Source of the DNA: Paracoccaceae bacterium
Lineage (GTDB): Bacteria; Pseudomonadota; Alphaproteobacteria; Rhodobacterales; Rhodobacteraceae
Direction: 5' to 3'
Length of the DNA: 34,600 bases
NCBI GenBank assembly: GCA_013042605.1
Contig: JABDPT010000045.1
Span: 1 to 34,600, forward strand
Positions 7,424 through 14,828 of the stretch are shown piece after piece. Each line of letters begins with the position of its first letter. Within the stretch, counting starts at the first letter, position 1. The translations under genes and the position numbers were made by a program. The notes under the pieces are model-generated. The model worked only from the letters and a program-made list of their open reading frames with translations, had not been told where the DNA came from and did no database searches.

Positions 7424-8275
7424 ATGAGCGTGCAAGGCGATCAGTCATCCGGTGTGGCGATCATGGGAGTGGTCCGTAACGGCGGGCAAGCGCTCCGGGC
7501 GACCTTGGCCTCGGTCGAGGCCTTGCGGGGGCGTTTGAGCGAAAGCCATGTCATCATCGTTACCAACGACAACGACGACGGCACGGACGAGGTGCTTGAC
7601 GCGTATGCCGAGCGCGCACCGCTAGTGCAGATTTTACGCATTGACGGCGCGAACAAGACGCATAGACACCGGGTTGACCGCATCGCTCATGCCCGCAACA
7701 CAGCGCTTGATGCCGTGTTTGATCTTGTTCCCAGACCAGCGTTTACCCTCGTCATCGATATGGATGGGCCGAATGAAACATTGCCCATCAAGGCCTTGCT
7801 GGACTGTTTGAACGAGTCTGACCGTGACTGGGCGGGATTATTTGCAAATCAGGCTGACGGCTATTACGACCTTTATGCCCTGCGTCACCCGGAATGGTGC
7901 CCGGACGATTGTTGGAAACACGTGCGCGCCAACATGCTCAACCCACGCAGGCTTTTTGATTGGTGGCATTTCAAGAAGAAGTTTGTCTATGACCGGCAAT
8001 ACGCGATTCCGACAGGCCACGATTGGATCGAGGTTCACTCTGCCTTTGGCGGACTGGGTCTATATCGAACGGCATCGCTCGAAAACCTGCGATATGGGAC
8101 GCGCGACGCCGACGGGCGACGGATTTGCGAACATGTCGATCTGCACCGCCAGATACGTGAGAAGGGTGGTCGCCTTTTTATTGCGCCTTCGCTTTTGAAC
8201 GCGGCGCCTTTAGAACATCTCGGACCGGGCAGCGGTCGACCCTTTCCACCGGACATCACCCAGAAAGGTGCATGA
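7424..8275 (+). CDS. Glycosyltransferase (GT-A type)
   Basis: A 283-aa soluble protein. It opens with VAIMGVVRNGGQALRATLAS, a nucleotide-sugar-binding GT-A beginning, then RIAHARNTALD (86-96) and a putative metal-binding IDMDG (111-115). The R-N-L motif plus acidic motif resembles CAP59/CMT1-like (GT69) and GT2-like enzymes, so sugar transfer to a surface polysaccharide is likely; donor and acceptor are unknown. ATG 7424 (AGGG about 6 nt upstream) is preferred over in-frame starts at 7310 and 7403. The stop overlaps the methyltransferase start by 4 nt. The pair lies between repeats of the VWA gene end and appears less GC-biased than core neighbours, suggesting acquisition. Confidence 0.8.
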   Translation: MSVQGDQSSGVAIMGVVRNGGQALRATLASVEALRGRLSESHVIIVTNDNDDGTDEVLDAYAERAPLVQILRIDGANKTHRHRVDRIAHARNTALDAVFDLVPRPAFTLVIDMDGPNETLPIKALLDCLNESDRDWAGLFANQADGYYDLYALRHPEWCPDDCWKHVRANMLNPRRLFDWWHFKKKFVYDRQYAIPTGHDWIEVHSAFGGLGLYRTASLENLRYGTRDADGRRICEHVDLHRQIREKGGRLFIAPSLLNAAPLEHLGPGSGRPFPPDITQKGA

Positions 8276-9069
8276 TGCCAGTTTCCCCTCTCACCGGATT
8301 TGAAGGACGTTTCTTATTTGAGCGTACCGTCCTGGGCCGCCATCTCGCGCGTTATTTCATGGACGATGAGATTCAGTACATCTTTGTCGAGGCCCCTCAC
8401 TGGCTGGACGAAGCCTATGACGCAGCCATTGCGGCAACTGATACCGGGATCATTGCGCGTAACACTCACAACATCGACCGTATCTCATGGCTTCTGGCGA
8501 GGGCGCCAAAGCCCTTCCGATCGGGTGTCGATATCGGCGCCGGACATGGGCATTTCGTCCGTGGTATGCGCGACCAGGGCTTTCCCTTCTTCTGGCAGGA
8601 CAAATACGCAGAAAATCTCTTTGCGCGAGGCTTTGAGGCTGGTGATGCCAAATACGATGTCGCTGTCGCCTTCGAAGTCCTCGAACATCTGGAAAACCCC
8701 GCCGCTTTTTTGGAAGAGGCTCACGCAAAGTACGGGTTCGACACCTTGTTCTTCACCGCAACCTGTTTTCAAGAGGGTGAGGTGCCGCCCGAGGACTGGT
8801 GGTACTGGGCGCACGAGTCCGGCCAGCACATCAGCTTTTTCAGCCGCACCGCCCTTGAACATGTCGCCGAGCGCCTCGACATGCGGCTTTTTCATCTTCA
8901 CGGCGATCTTTTTGCAATGTCGCGTCTGGACTGGTCGCGGGTACGCCTTCCGCGCCTGCGTCTCTGGCGGGACCTCACCCGTCGCTCGCGACCGTCGTTG
9001 ACCATGACCGACCACGAGGTGATACGCGAGGGTTTGCGCGAGAAACAGGCAGGCTTTGCCAAGGACTGA
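8272..9069 (+). CDS. Class I SAM-dependent methyltransferase
   Basis: A 265-aa protein with SAM-binding motif I VDIGAGHGHF (86-95) and the downstream AFEVLEHLENP motif typical of Methyltransf_23 proteins that modify sugars or small metabolites. A conserved-looking WWYWAHESGQHISFFS segment follows, as in methyltransferases found with glycosyltransferases. The start ATG 8272 overlaps the glycosyltransferase stop by 4 nt and has AGAAAGG upstream, so the two genes are translationally coupled. A role in decorating a surface glycan made with its partner is inference from context. The gene ends 26 nt before the oppositely oriented VWA gene; no terminator is visible between them. Confidence 0.85.
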   Translation: MMPVSPLTGFEGRFLFERTVLGRHLARYFMDDEIQYIFVEAPHWLDEAYDAAIAATDTGIIARNTHNIDRISWLLARAPKPFRSGVDIGAGHGHFVRGMRDQGFPFFWQDKYAENLFARGFEAGDAKYDVAVAFEVLEHLENPAAFLEEAHAKYGFDTLFFTATCFQEGEVPPEDWWYWAHESGQHISFFSRTALEHVAERLDMRLFHLHGDLFAMSRLDWSRVRLPRLRLWRDLTRRSRPSLTMTDHEVIREGLREKQAGFAKD

Positions 9070-9095
9070 ACCTGCTTTGGTTCGAAACGCCGCCC

Positions 9096-10283
9096 CTACC
9101 GCCCCAGCGCCTTCATTCCCCGCTCGATCCCCTCAAGCGTCATGGGCACCATCGCATCCGATCCGAAAATCTCGCGGATCATCGCGATGGATTGGGTGTA
9201 TCCCCAATAGTCTTTGCGCACCGGGTTGATCCACAGATGCGCGGGCCACTGGTCGCGCGCGCGCGCCAGCCACGTCGCCCCGGCTTCGCGGTTCCAATGC
9301 TCATTGGCGCCCCCGGGCATCGCGACCTCATAGGGGCTCATCGACGCATCACCCACGAAGATGCATTTGTAATCGGAACCATAGGTGTTGAGGATGTCCA
9401 TCGTTGGCGTCTGTTCCGTCCAGCGGCGGCGGTTGTCGCGCCAGACGCCTTCATAAAGGCAGTTGTGGAAGTAGAAGTGTTCGAGATGCTTGAACTCGGT
9501 CTTGGCGGCCGAGAAAAGCTCTTCCACCACCTTCACATGCGGGTCCATCGACCCGCCCACATCGAGAAACAGCAGGACCTTCACGGCATTGCGCCGCTCG
9601 GGCCGGGTCTGCACGTCGAGATAGCCGTGTTCGGCGGTGGCCCGGATCGTGCCGTCGAGATCAAGCTCTTCGGCCGCGCCGTCCCGCGCCCAACGGCGCA
9701 GGCGCTTCATCGCCACCTTTATGTTGCGCGTGCCCAGTTCGACGTTGTCGTCGAGGTTGCGGAACTCGCGCTTGTCCCAGACCTTTACCGCGCGCTGGTG
9801 GCGGCTTTCCTTCTGGCCGATGCGCACGCCTTCGGGGTTGTAGCCATAGGCGCCGAAGGGCGAGGTGCCCGCGGTGCCGACCCATTTCGACCCGCCCTGA
9901 TGACGGCCCTGCTGTTCCTTGAGCCGTTCGCGCAGCGCCTCCATCAGCTTGTCGAACCCGCCCAAAGCCTCGATCTCGGCTTTCTCGGCGTCGCTGAGGT
10001 GCTTTTCGGCCATCTTCTCAAGCCATTCGGCGGGCAGGTCGACGGCGTCGATCACCTGTTCGAACGAGATGTTTTCAAGCCCCTCGAACGCTGCGGCAAA
10101 GGCCTGATCGAAGCGGTCGATGTGGCGCTCGTCCTTCACCATCGCGGTGCGCGCGAGGTAATAGAAGCCGTCAACATCATAGGTCACCAGACCGGCGGCC
10201 ATGCCATCCAGAAAGCTCAGGTATTCGCGCAGTGAGACGGGAAGGCGGTGTTGGCGCAGGGCGTCGAAAAAGGGCAGGAACAT
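9096..10283 (-). CDS. CoxE-like von Willebrand factor A domain protein
   Basis: A 395-aa cytosolic protein. The N-terminal half is helical and charged; the C-terminal half is a VWA (CoxE-like) domain whose metal-ion-dependent adhesion site reads FLDVGGSM (239-246). The first Ser of the canonical DxSxS is Gly here, though Asp241 and Ser245 remain. Such proteins work with MoxR AAA+ ATPases as chaperone-like pairs that mature or insert cofactors in target enzymes. The MoxR partner is encoded at the far, promoter-proximal end of the same operon. It is the last gene of a six-gene minus-strand unit, starting 13 nt after the small membrane gene. Its 3' end is duplicated in diverged form at 7009-7068. 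Confidence 0.9.
   Translation of the reverse strand: MFLPFFDALRQHRLPVSLREYLSFLDGMAAGLVTYDVDGFYYLARTAMVKDERHIDRFDQAFAAAFEGLENISFEQVIDAVDLPAEWLEKMAEKHLSDAEKAEIEALGGFDKLMEALRERLKEQQGRHQGGSKWVGTAGTSPFGAYGYNPEGVRIGQKESRHQRAVKVWDKREFRNLDDNVELGTRNIKVAMKRLRRWARDGAAEELDLDGTIRATAEHGYLDVQTRPERRNAVKVLLFLDVGGSMDPHVKVVEELFSAAKTEFKHLEHFYFHNCLYEGVWRDNRRRWTEQTPTMDILNTYGSDYKCIFVGDASMSPYEVAMPGGANEHWNREAGATWLARARDQWPAHLWINPVRKDYWGYTQSIAMIREIFGSDAMVPMTLEGIERGMKALGR
9100..9159. repeat. Diverged direct repeat, right copy (VWA gene 3' end)
   Basis: Partner of 7009-7068. This copy is the genuine 3' end of the intact VWA gene. The two copies lie about 2.1 kb apart and flank the glycosyltransferase/methyltransferase pair. 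Confidence 0.8.
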
Positions 10284-10296
10284 GCCGCGCGGCCCT

Positions 10297-10461
10297 TTAC
10301 GCCATCCGTTCGATAAAGATCGTCAGGAACAGCCCGAGAAGCGCGAAGGCGATGCCGAACCCGGCGGCGTATTGCGCCATGTCGGCCTTGGTGCCGCCGC
10401 GTTTCCTGGCCAGATACGCGCCCCAGCCACCGCCGCCGAACAAACCTGCAAGGACAATCAT
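10297..10461 (-). CDS. Small membrane protein (54 aa)
   Basis: A 54-codon gene with ATG 10461 and TAA 10297-10299. The protein has a Gly-rich hydrophobic start (MIVLAGLFGGGGWGAYLARK), a basic linker, then DMAQYAAGFGIAFALLGLFL and a short tail, so two membrane segments in a hairpin. Its ATG overlaps the TGA of the upstream DUF2927 gene by 4 nt, and the VWA gene starts 13 nt downstream, so it sits inside a translationally coupled operon, which argues strongly that it is real. No function is known to me. It could anchor or regulate the VWA/MoxR pair at the membrane, but that is speculation. Confidence 0.8.
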   Translation of the reverse strand: MIVLAGLFGGGGWGAYLARKRGGTKADMAQYAAGFGIAFALLGLFLTIFIERMA

Positions 10462-11831
10462 GCGCCACCCCCCTGACGATTGCGCGGGCTAAGTGCGGCG
10501 ATCTCGGCCGCGAGCGCGCGCACTTCGCGATCCGAGCCGAAGCCATAGCGGGCCCATCCCAGACTGTCGAGGCGCACGGCCTCGGCCTCGGTCCTGCGCC
10601 CCTCAAGCTCAAGCGCTTCAGCCTTGATCAGTAAGAGCGTGGCCAGCAGATCGGCCTTTTGTGCGCGGGAAACGGCGGCAAGGTTACGGTCGACGATTTC
10701 CAGCGCGATGTCCGACTGTCCGGCGGTCAGTGCGAAGGCGGCCAGTTGCGTGGCAACATGCGCCTCTTGCAAAGCGGTGCCGTCATCGGTGCTGTAAAGG
10801 CTGCCGGCCTGCAAAAAGGCGGCGACGGCCAGTTCCGGCTGGGTGCCGATCGAGAGGCGGCCCAGGGCATAAAGGCTGTAGCCAAGGCGGTTGTCTTCCC
10901 AGCCCTGTTCCAGCGCGTATTCCACCGCGTCACGCGCCGCCGTGCGCCGCCGCAGGGGCGATGAGCGCGGATCAAGCGCGGCCTCCATCGTGTTGACCCA
11001 TGCGCGGGGCGTGTCGCTTGCCACCAGGGCGCCGCCGCGCTGGCCGCGCGGGTTGAGGCGGGCGAGAATGGCGGGGAGCCGGGCGGCCACCTCGTCGCGG
11101 GTCATGCCCGAGCGTAATTCGCGCGCATAGATCACGCGCAGGGTCAGCATGTCGAACCCGGTCAGGACCGTGTGGAAATTGTCGTCGTTGAAGACGCTGT
11201 CGGACAGGCGGTAGAGGTCGTTCAGCGGGCCGATGGCCTGTGCCAGTTCCTCATGAAGGCAATCGCGCACCTCTTGCGGTGGCACATCGCCGGGCAGGAA
11301 GATCGCCATGCGCTGGCGCGTTTTCAGGGTGGTCCAGTCGAGCGCACTGCTGCGTCTGTTGGCGCGGAAGTCATTCCACGAGGTCAGGCGCGGGGCCACG
11401 AAACAGGCCGCCTGCGGCACCGCGCGCTGAAGTTCGCGCCGGGTCAGAACCTCGATCGTGACGGAAGCGGGCTGATCGGCGGATACTCGGGAAATGTCGA
11501 TCCCGGCCTCGCGGCGCAGCCGGGTGATCAGCTGATCTAGGTCGGGCGACAGACTGCGCGGGGCCTCGCCCAGCACGCGCACGGTGATCGGCCCCTCGAA
11601 ACGCGTCAGAACGGGCAGGGCGCGCCCGCTTTCCAGCGTGAAGGTCAGATCGAGAATGTCGGCGGCAATCGACCGGTTCGACCGCGTCGGCTGTGTCACC
11701 CGCGCCTCGCCGAAGGTTTTCATCGGGGGCAACGACTGAGGCGTGCGCCGGTCGGTCACATCCGGCGGCGCGATTGCGGTGGAACAGGCACCAAGCGCAA
11801 GCGTGGCAAGAACGGCGAGAGTACGGATCAC
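10458..11831 (-). CDS. DUF2927 domain lipoprotein
   Basis: A 457-aa predicted lipoprotein: the N-terminus MIRTLAVLATLALGAC has a lipobox LGAC with Cys16. The central region (about 60-265), containing DCLHEELAQAIGPLNDLY and SVFNDDNFHTVLTGFD, matches the DUF2927 family. The C-terminal 180 residues are alpha-helical and repeat-like (YSLYALGRLSIGTQPELAV, AEALELEGRRTEAEAV), resembling TPR-type repeats. It starts at GTG 11831, overlapping the GNAT gene stop by 4 nt, and its stop overlaps the small membrane gene. Function is unknown. Its conserved HE pair might hint at a degenerate metallopeptidase-like fold, but this is unproven. Confidence 0.85.
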   Translation of the reverse strand: MIRTLAVLATLALGACSTAIAPPDVTDRRTPQSLPPMKTFGEARVTQPTRSNRSIAADILDLTFTLESGRALPVLTRFEGPITVRVLGEAPRSLSPDLDQLITRLRREAGIDISRVSADQPASVTIEVLTRRELQRAVPQAACFVAPRLTSWNDFRANRRSSALDWTTLKTRQRMAIFLPGDVPPQEVRDCLHEELAQAIGPLNDLYRLSDSVFNDDNFHTVLTGFDMLTLRVIYARELRSGMTRDEVAARLPAILARLNPRGQRGGALVASDTPRAWVNTMEAALDPRSSPLRRRTAARDAVEYALEQGWEDNRLGYSLYALGRLSIGTQPELAVAAFLQAGSLYSTDDGTALQEAHVATQLAAFALTAGQSDIALEIVDRNLAAVSRAQKADLLATLLLIKAEALELEGRRTEAEAVRLDSLGWARYGFGSDREVRALAAEIAALSPRNRQGGGA

Positions 11832-12271
11832 AAGGGGCGCTCGTATTTTATGAAAGGTGTCAGTCGGCCTACCCTGTCATATAATTGGCGAGCCTCTTTA
11901 TTGAAGTGCTGTGTTGTCCAATACACCGACGGAGCGCCGGCGTCATCCGCCGCCCGATAGACCGCTTCGATCAAGGCGCGCCCGATCCCGCGCCCGCGCA
12001 CGGCAGGGTCAGCGTAAAGGTCTTGCAGGTAACAGGTGTCTTCGATCTTCCAACCGTGACGGTGGAAGACGTAATGCGCAAGACCCACAGGCGCGCCATC
12101 GACCTCGGCCAGAAGGCAGGAAAAGTCGCGGGGGTCGTCGCCCAGAAGTCGCGCGAAATAGGTGTCGTAGATCGCATCCGGCACCTTGGTTTCGTAAAAC
12201 GCCAGATAGTCGTGCCAAAGCCGCCGCCATGCGGGTGCGTCGTTGGCGGTCAGGGGGCGGATCACGGTCAT
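11828..12271 (-). CDS. GNAT family N-acetyltransferase
   Basis: A 147-aa GNAT enzyme that would transfer an acetyl group from acetyl-CoA to an amine. The acetyl-CoA pyrophosphate-binding motif is RGRGIG (92-97), preceded by the LQDLYADPAVRG strand and followed by AVYRAADDAGAPSVYWTT and a C-terminal LYDRVG segment, all standard for the fold. The ATG at 12271 overlaps the stop of the upstream AEC carrier gene by 4 nt, and its own stop overlaps the GTG of the DUF2927 gene, so it is locked into the operon. The substrate cannot be read from sequence. Confidence 0.88.
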   Translation of the reverse strand: MTVIRPLTANDAPAWRRLWHDYLAFYETKVPDAIYDTYFARLLGDDPRDFSCLLAEVDGAPVGLAHYVFHRHGWKIEDTCYLQDLYADPAVRGRGIGRALIEAVYRAADDAGAPSVYWTTQHFNKEARQLYDRVGRLTPFIKYERPL

Positions 12272-13179
12272 GGCAAGAGCACCGATAGGGTCACGAGCGA
12301 CAGGACTGTAGACAAAAGCACCGTCTTTGCAATGGTTTGGGTGCGGATATTGTACTGGGTGGCGATGACATAGGGCATCGCGCCACAGGGGCCCGCCGCC
12401 ACCAGAAGCGTGATGTCGCGGGTCAGCGGTTCCATCGGTCCGACGGCATCAAGGCCGCCCCAGGCGAGGGCGGGCACCGCGAAAAGCTTGGCCATCGTCA
12501 CGGACCAGCACGGCAGGCGGACAGGGAAGATCGGCGCGGTTCCAAGAGTGATGCCGAGCGAGAAGAGCACGACAGGTGCGGCGGCGGCGGCCGTGAAATC
12601 AAGGAAGGTCCAGATGCCGGACGGTGCCGTCGCGCCAAGCGCGCCAAGCGCCAGGCCGATAGGCGGGGCATAGACAAACGGGTTGCGGGCCAGACCGGCA
12701 AGGGTTCGCCGAAGCGACCGGTTGTCGCTGGCGATGATCTCGGTCAGCAGGACCGATCCGATGAAGATCACCGCGATGTCGATCAGCACGATCCCGGCCA
12801 TGGGAATCGCGGCCTCGGCGCCAAAGCTGCGTTCGGCGATGGGCAGCACGAAGAAGACGTGGTTGGCGAAGACCGCCGTCATCCCCAAAAGCAGCGCCTC
12901 GCCCAGGTCGCGTTTGAAGGCAAAGCGCATCAGCGCGAAAACCGCGGCGTAGACGGCCAGTTCGGCGGCGAAATAGACGCCCACGGCGGGCCAGTGGATC
13001 GTGTCGAAGGCCGCCCGGCCGATGACGGCGATGCCAAGAGCCGGGGCGGCAAGATAGAAGACAAAGCGGTTGATCGCCTGCGCGTGGGACGCATCCATCG
13101 CACCCGCCTTGTTCAACATATATCCCGCGGCCAGAACCGCGAAGATCGGAAGGACAGGATCGGCGAGGGTGGAAAGCAC
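12268..13179 (-). CDS. AEC family transporter (auxin efflux carrier/malonate type)
   Basis: A 303-aa integral membrane protein with about ten hydrophobic segments in two similar halves, of the auxin-efflux-carrier (AEC) family that includes MdcF-like malonate and other organic-acid carriers. Typical features are the start PVLPIFAVLAAGYMLNKAG, the polar break after AVFANHVFFVLPI, and the repeat-half PVVLFSLGITLG. It starts at GTG 13179, only 1 nt after the MoxR gene stop, and ends overlapping the GNAT gene by 4 nt. Substrate is uncertain; members move small carboxylates. Confidence 0.88.
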   Translation of the reverse strand: MLSTLADPVLPIFAVLAAGYMLNKAGAMDASHAQAINRFVFYLAAPALGIAVIGRAAFDTIHWPAVGVYFAAELAVYAAVFALMRFAFKRDLGEALLLGMTAVFANHVFFVLPIAERSFGAEAAIPMAGIVLIDIAVIFIGSVLLTEIIASDNRSLRRTLAGLARNPFVYAPPIGLALGALGATAPSGIWTFLDFTAAAAAPVVLFSLGITLGTAPIFPVRLPCWSVTMAKLFAVPALAWGGLDAVGPMEPLTRDITLLVAAGPCGAMPYVIATQYNIRTQTIAKTVLLSTVLSLVTLSVLLP

Positions 13180-13180
13180 C

Positions 13181-14020
13181 CTAACCGCGACCGCGGGCCA
13201 TGAACGCGAGGCGTTCGAACAGATGCACGTCCTGTTCGTTCTTCAAAAGCGCGCCATGCAGTTTGGGCAATGCGCTGGTGCCATCGCCGCGCAGGTCTTC
13301 GGCACTCAGATCCTCGGCCAGCAGAAGCCGCAGCCAGTCGAGCACTTCGGAGGTTGACGGCTTTTTCTTCAACCCGGCCTGATCCCGCAATTCATAGAAC
13401 TGCGTCAGCGCGGTCGTCAGAAGCGCATCCTTGATGCCCGGATAATGCACGGCAACGATGCGTTTCATCGTCTCCATGTCCGGGAAACGGATATAATGGA
13501 AAAAGCAGCGGCGCAGGAATGCGTCGGGCAATTCCTTTTCGTTGTTCGACGTGATGATGACGACGGGCCTCTGACGCGCGCGGATCGTCTCGCCCGTCTC
13601 GTAGACGTGGAACTCCATCCGATCGAGTTCCTGCAAAAGGTCGTTGGGAAACTCGATATCGGCCTTGTCGATCTCGTCGATCAGAAGCACGACCTTTTCT
13701 TCCGCCTCGAAGGCCTGCCAGAGCTTGCCCTTGCGGATGTAGTTCGAAACGTCATGCACCCGCTCGTCGCCAAGCTGGCTGTCGCGCAAACGGCTGACCG
13801 CGTCGTATTCATAAAGCCCCTGCTGCGCGCGGGTGGTCGACTTCACGTGCCATTCGATCAGCGACAGCCCAAGCGATTCTGCGACCTGACGCGCAAGTTC
13901 GGTTTTGCCGGTGCCCGGCTCGCCCTTCACAAGAAGCGGGCGTTCAAGCGTGACTGTTGCGTTAACGGCAACAGTAAGGTCTTCGGTCGCCACGTAGGCG
14001 TCGGTTCCGGTGAATTTCAT
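13181..14020 (-). CDS. MoxR-family AAA+ ATPase
   Basis: A 279-aa AAA+ ATPase of the MoxR group. Visible motifs are Walker A GEPGTGKT (33-40), Walker B VVLLIDEIDKA (110-120), sensor 1 IITSNNEKELPDA, and the arginine-finger region FLRRCFFHYIRFP. The start is set at ATG 14020 (MKFTGTDAYVATEDL) because upstream in-frame residues are not family-like and lie in the divergent promoter region. MoxR ATPases act with VWA proteins to remodel or metallate client enzymes; the matching VWA gene closes this operon. It is the first of six genes, divergent from dksA. Confidence 0.9.
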   Translation of the reverse strand: MKFTGTDAYVATEDLTVAVNATVTLERPLLVKGEPGTGKTELARQVAESLGLSLIEWHVKSTTRAQQGLYEYDAVSRLRDSQLGDERVHDVSNYIRKGKLWQAFEAEEKVVLLIDEIDKADIEFPNDLLQELDRMEFHVYETGETIRARQRPVVIITSNNEKELPDAFLRRCFFHYIRFPDMETMKRIVAVHYPGIKDALLTTALTQFYELRDQAGLKKKPSTSEVLDWLRLLLAEDLSAEDLRGDGTSALPKLHGALLKNEQDVHLFERLAFMARGRG

Positions 14021-14151
14021 GGGAAATTTCAAGGCTCTTGAAGAACGGGTTCGTGCGACGATACAGCGCCGCGCCGCTGCCATCAATATGATGCGATCAA
14101 CTAGTGACAACCGATTTTCGTTGCGGTATGTCCGCGCCAAGGAGGCGCCGG

Positions 14152-14625
14152 ATGAGTGCTAGTAAATCTGATGCGACCGCCACGAAGAAAAAGGGAACCG
14201 TGATGAAGGCTGAAGTTTTCCTGCCTGACAGTTATCGTCCGGCCGAAGACGAACCATTCATGAACGAACGTCAGCTCGAATGGTTTCGCCGCGAGCTGAA
14301 TCGCCAGAAAAACGACCTGTTGACCGAGAGCAAATCGACGATTGCCGGACTTCAGGACGGAACCAGAAGCATCCCCGACATTGCCGACCGTGCAAGCGAA
14401 GAAACGGACCGCGCGCTTGAGCTGCGCATCCGGGACCGCCAGCGCAAACTGGTTGCCAAGATCGAAGCCGCATTGCGCCGCATCGACGAAGGCGAATTCG
14501 GATATTGCCAGGAAACGGGAGAGCCGATTTCGCTGAAGCGGCTTGTTGCCCGACCGACAACAACGCTGAGCCTCGAAGCTCAGGAGCGTCACGAACGCCG
14601 GGAAAAGGTACACCGCGACGACTGA
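14152..14625 (+). CDS. dksA: DksA/TraR family transcription factor, single-Cys zinc finger
   Basis: DksA binds the RNA polymerase secondary channel and, with ppGpp, reprograms transcription in starvation. This copy is 157 aa from ATG 14152, chosen because a perfect AAGGAGG (14139-14145) lies 6 nt before it; a shorter start at 14203, also with AAGGGA, would give 140 aa and the usual family N-terminus. The coiled-coil domain (about 36-112) holds DIADRASEETDRALELR. In the zinc-finger region the four Cys positions are C119, T122, S140 and A143 (spacing 2-17-2), so zinc binding is not expected. Single-cysteine DksA proteins are known in Rhodobacter. A strong terminator follows. Confidence 0.92.
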   Translation: MSASKSDATATKKKGTVMKAEVFLPDSYRPAEDEPFMNERQLEWFRRELNRQKNDLLTESKSTIAGLQDGTRSIPDIADRASEETDRALELRIRDRQRKLVAKIEAALRRIDEGEFGYCQETGEPISLKRLVARPTTTLSLEAQERHERREKVHRDD

Positions 14626-14673
14626 TCGCGCGAAGAGTTCGTGACACTTGCCCTTCTTTGGGAGGAGGAGGGG

Positions 14674-14704
14674 GCGCCGGGACCGAAGGGTTCCGGCGCT
14701 TTTT
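14674..14704 (+). terminator. Rho-independent terminator after dksA
   Basis: GCGCCGG (14674-14680) pairs with CCGGCGC (14693-14699); the stem continues through one mismatch to ACC/GGT around a GAAG loop and is followed by TTTTT. It lies about 50 nt after the dksA stop. Confidence 0.9.
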
Positions 14705-14828
14705 CATTGTGGCCGCAACGAGAGATGTTTTCGAAACCACCTCGCAAATCTCTTCGAAGGGATTTGTCCGAGGTCAAGGCGGAGGGGCGCGGGATCGCTA
14801 GCTTTGGCGAGGCGCGGAGGAGTGGGGC

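Noticed and set aside
9080-9099. GGTTCGAA resembling a tRNA T-loop
   Set aside because: No acceptor stem or anticodon arm can be folded around it; it lies in the short gap between two convergent genes.
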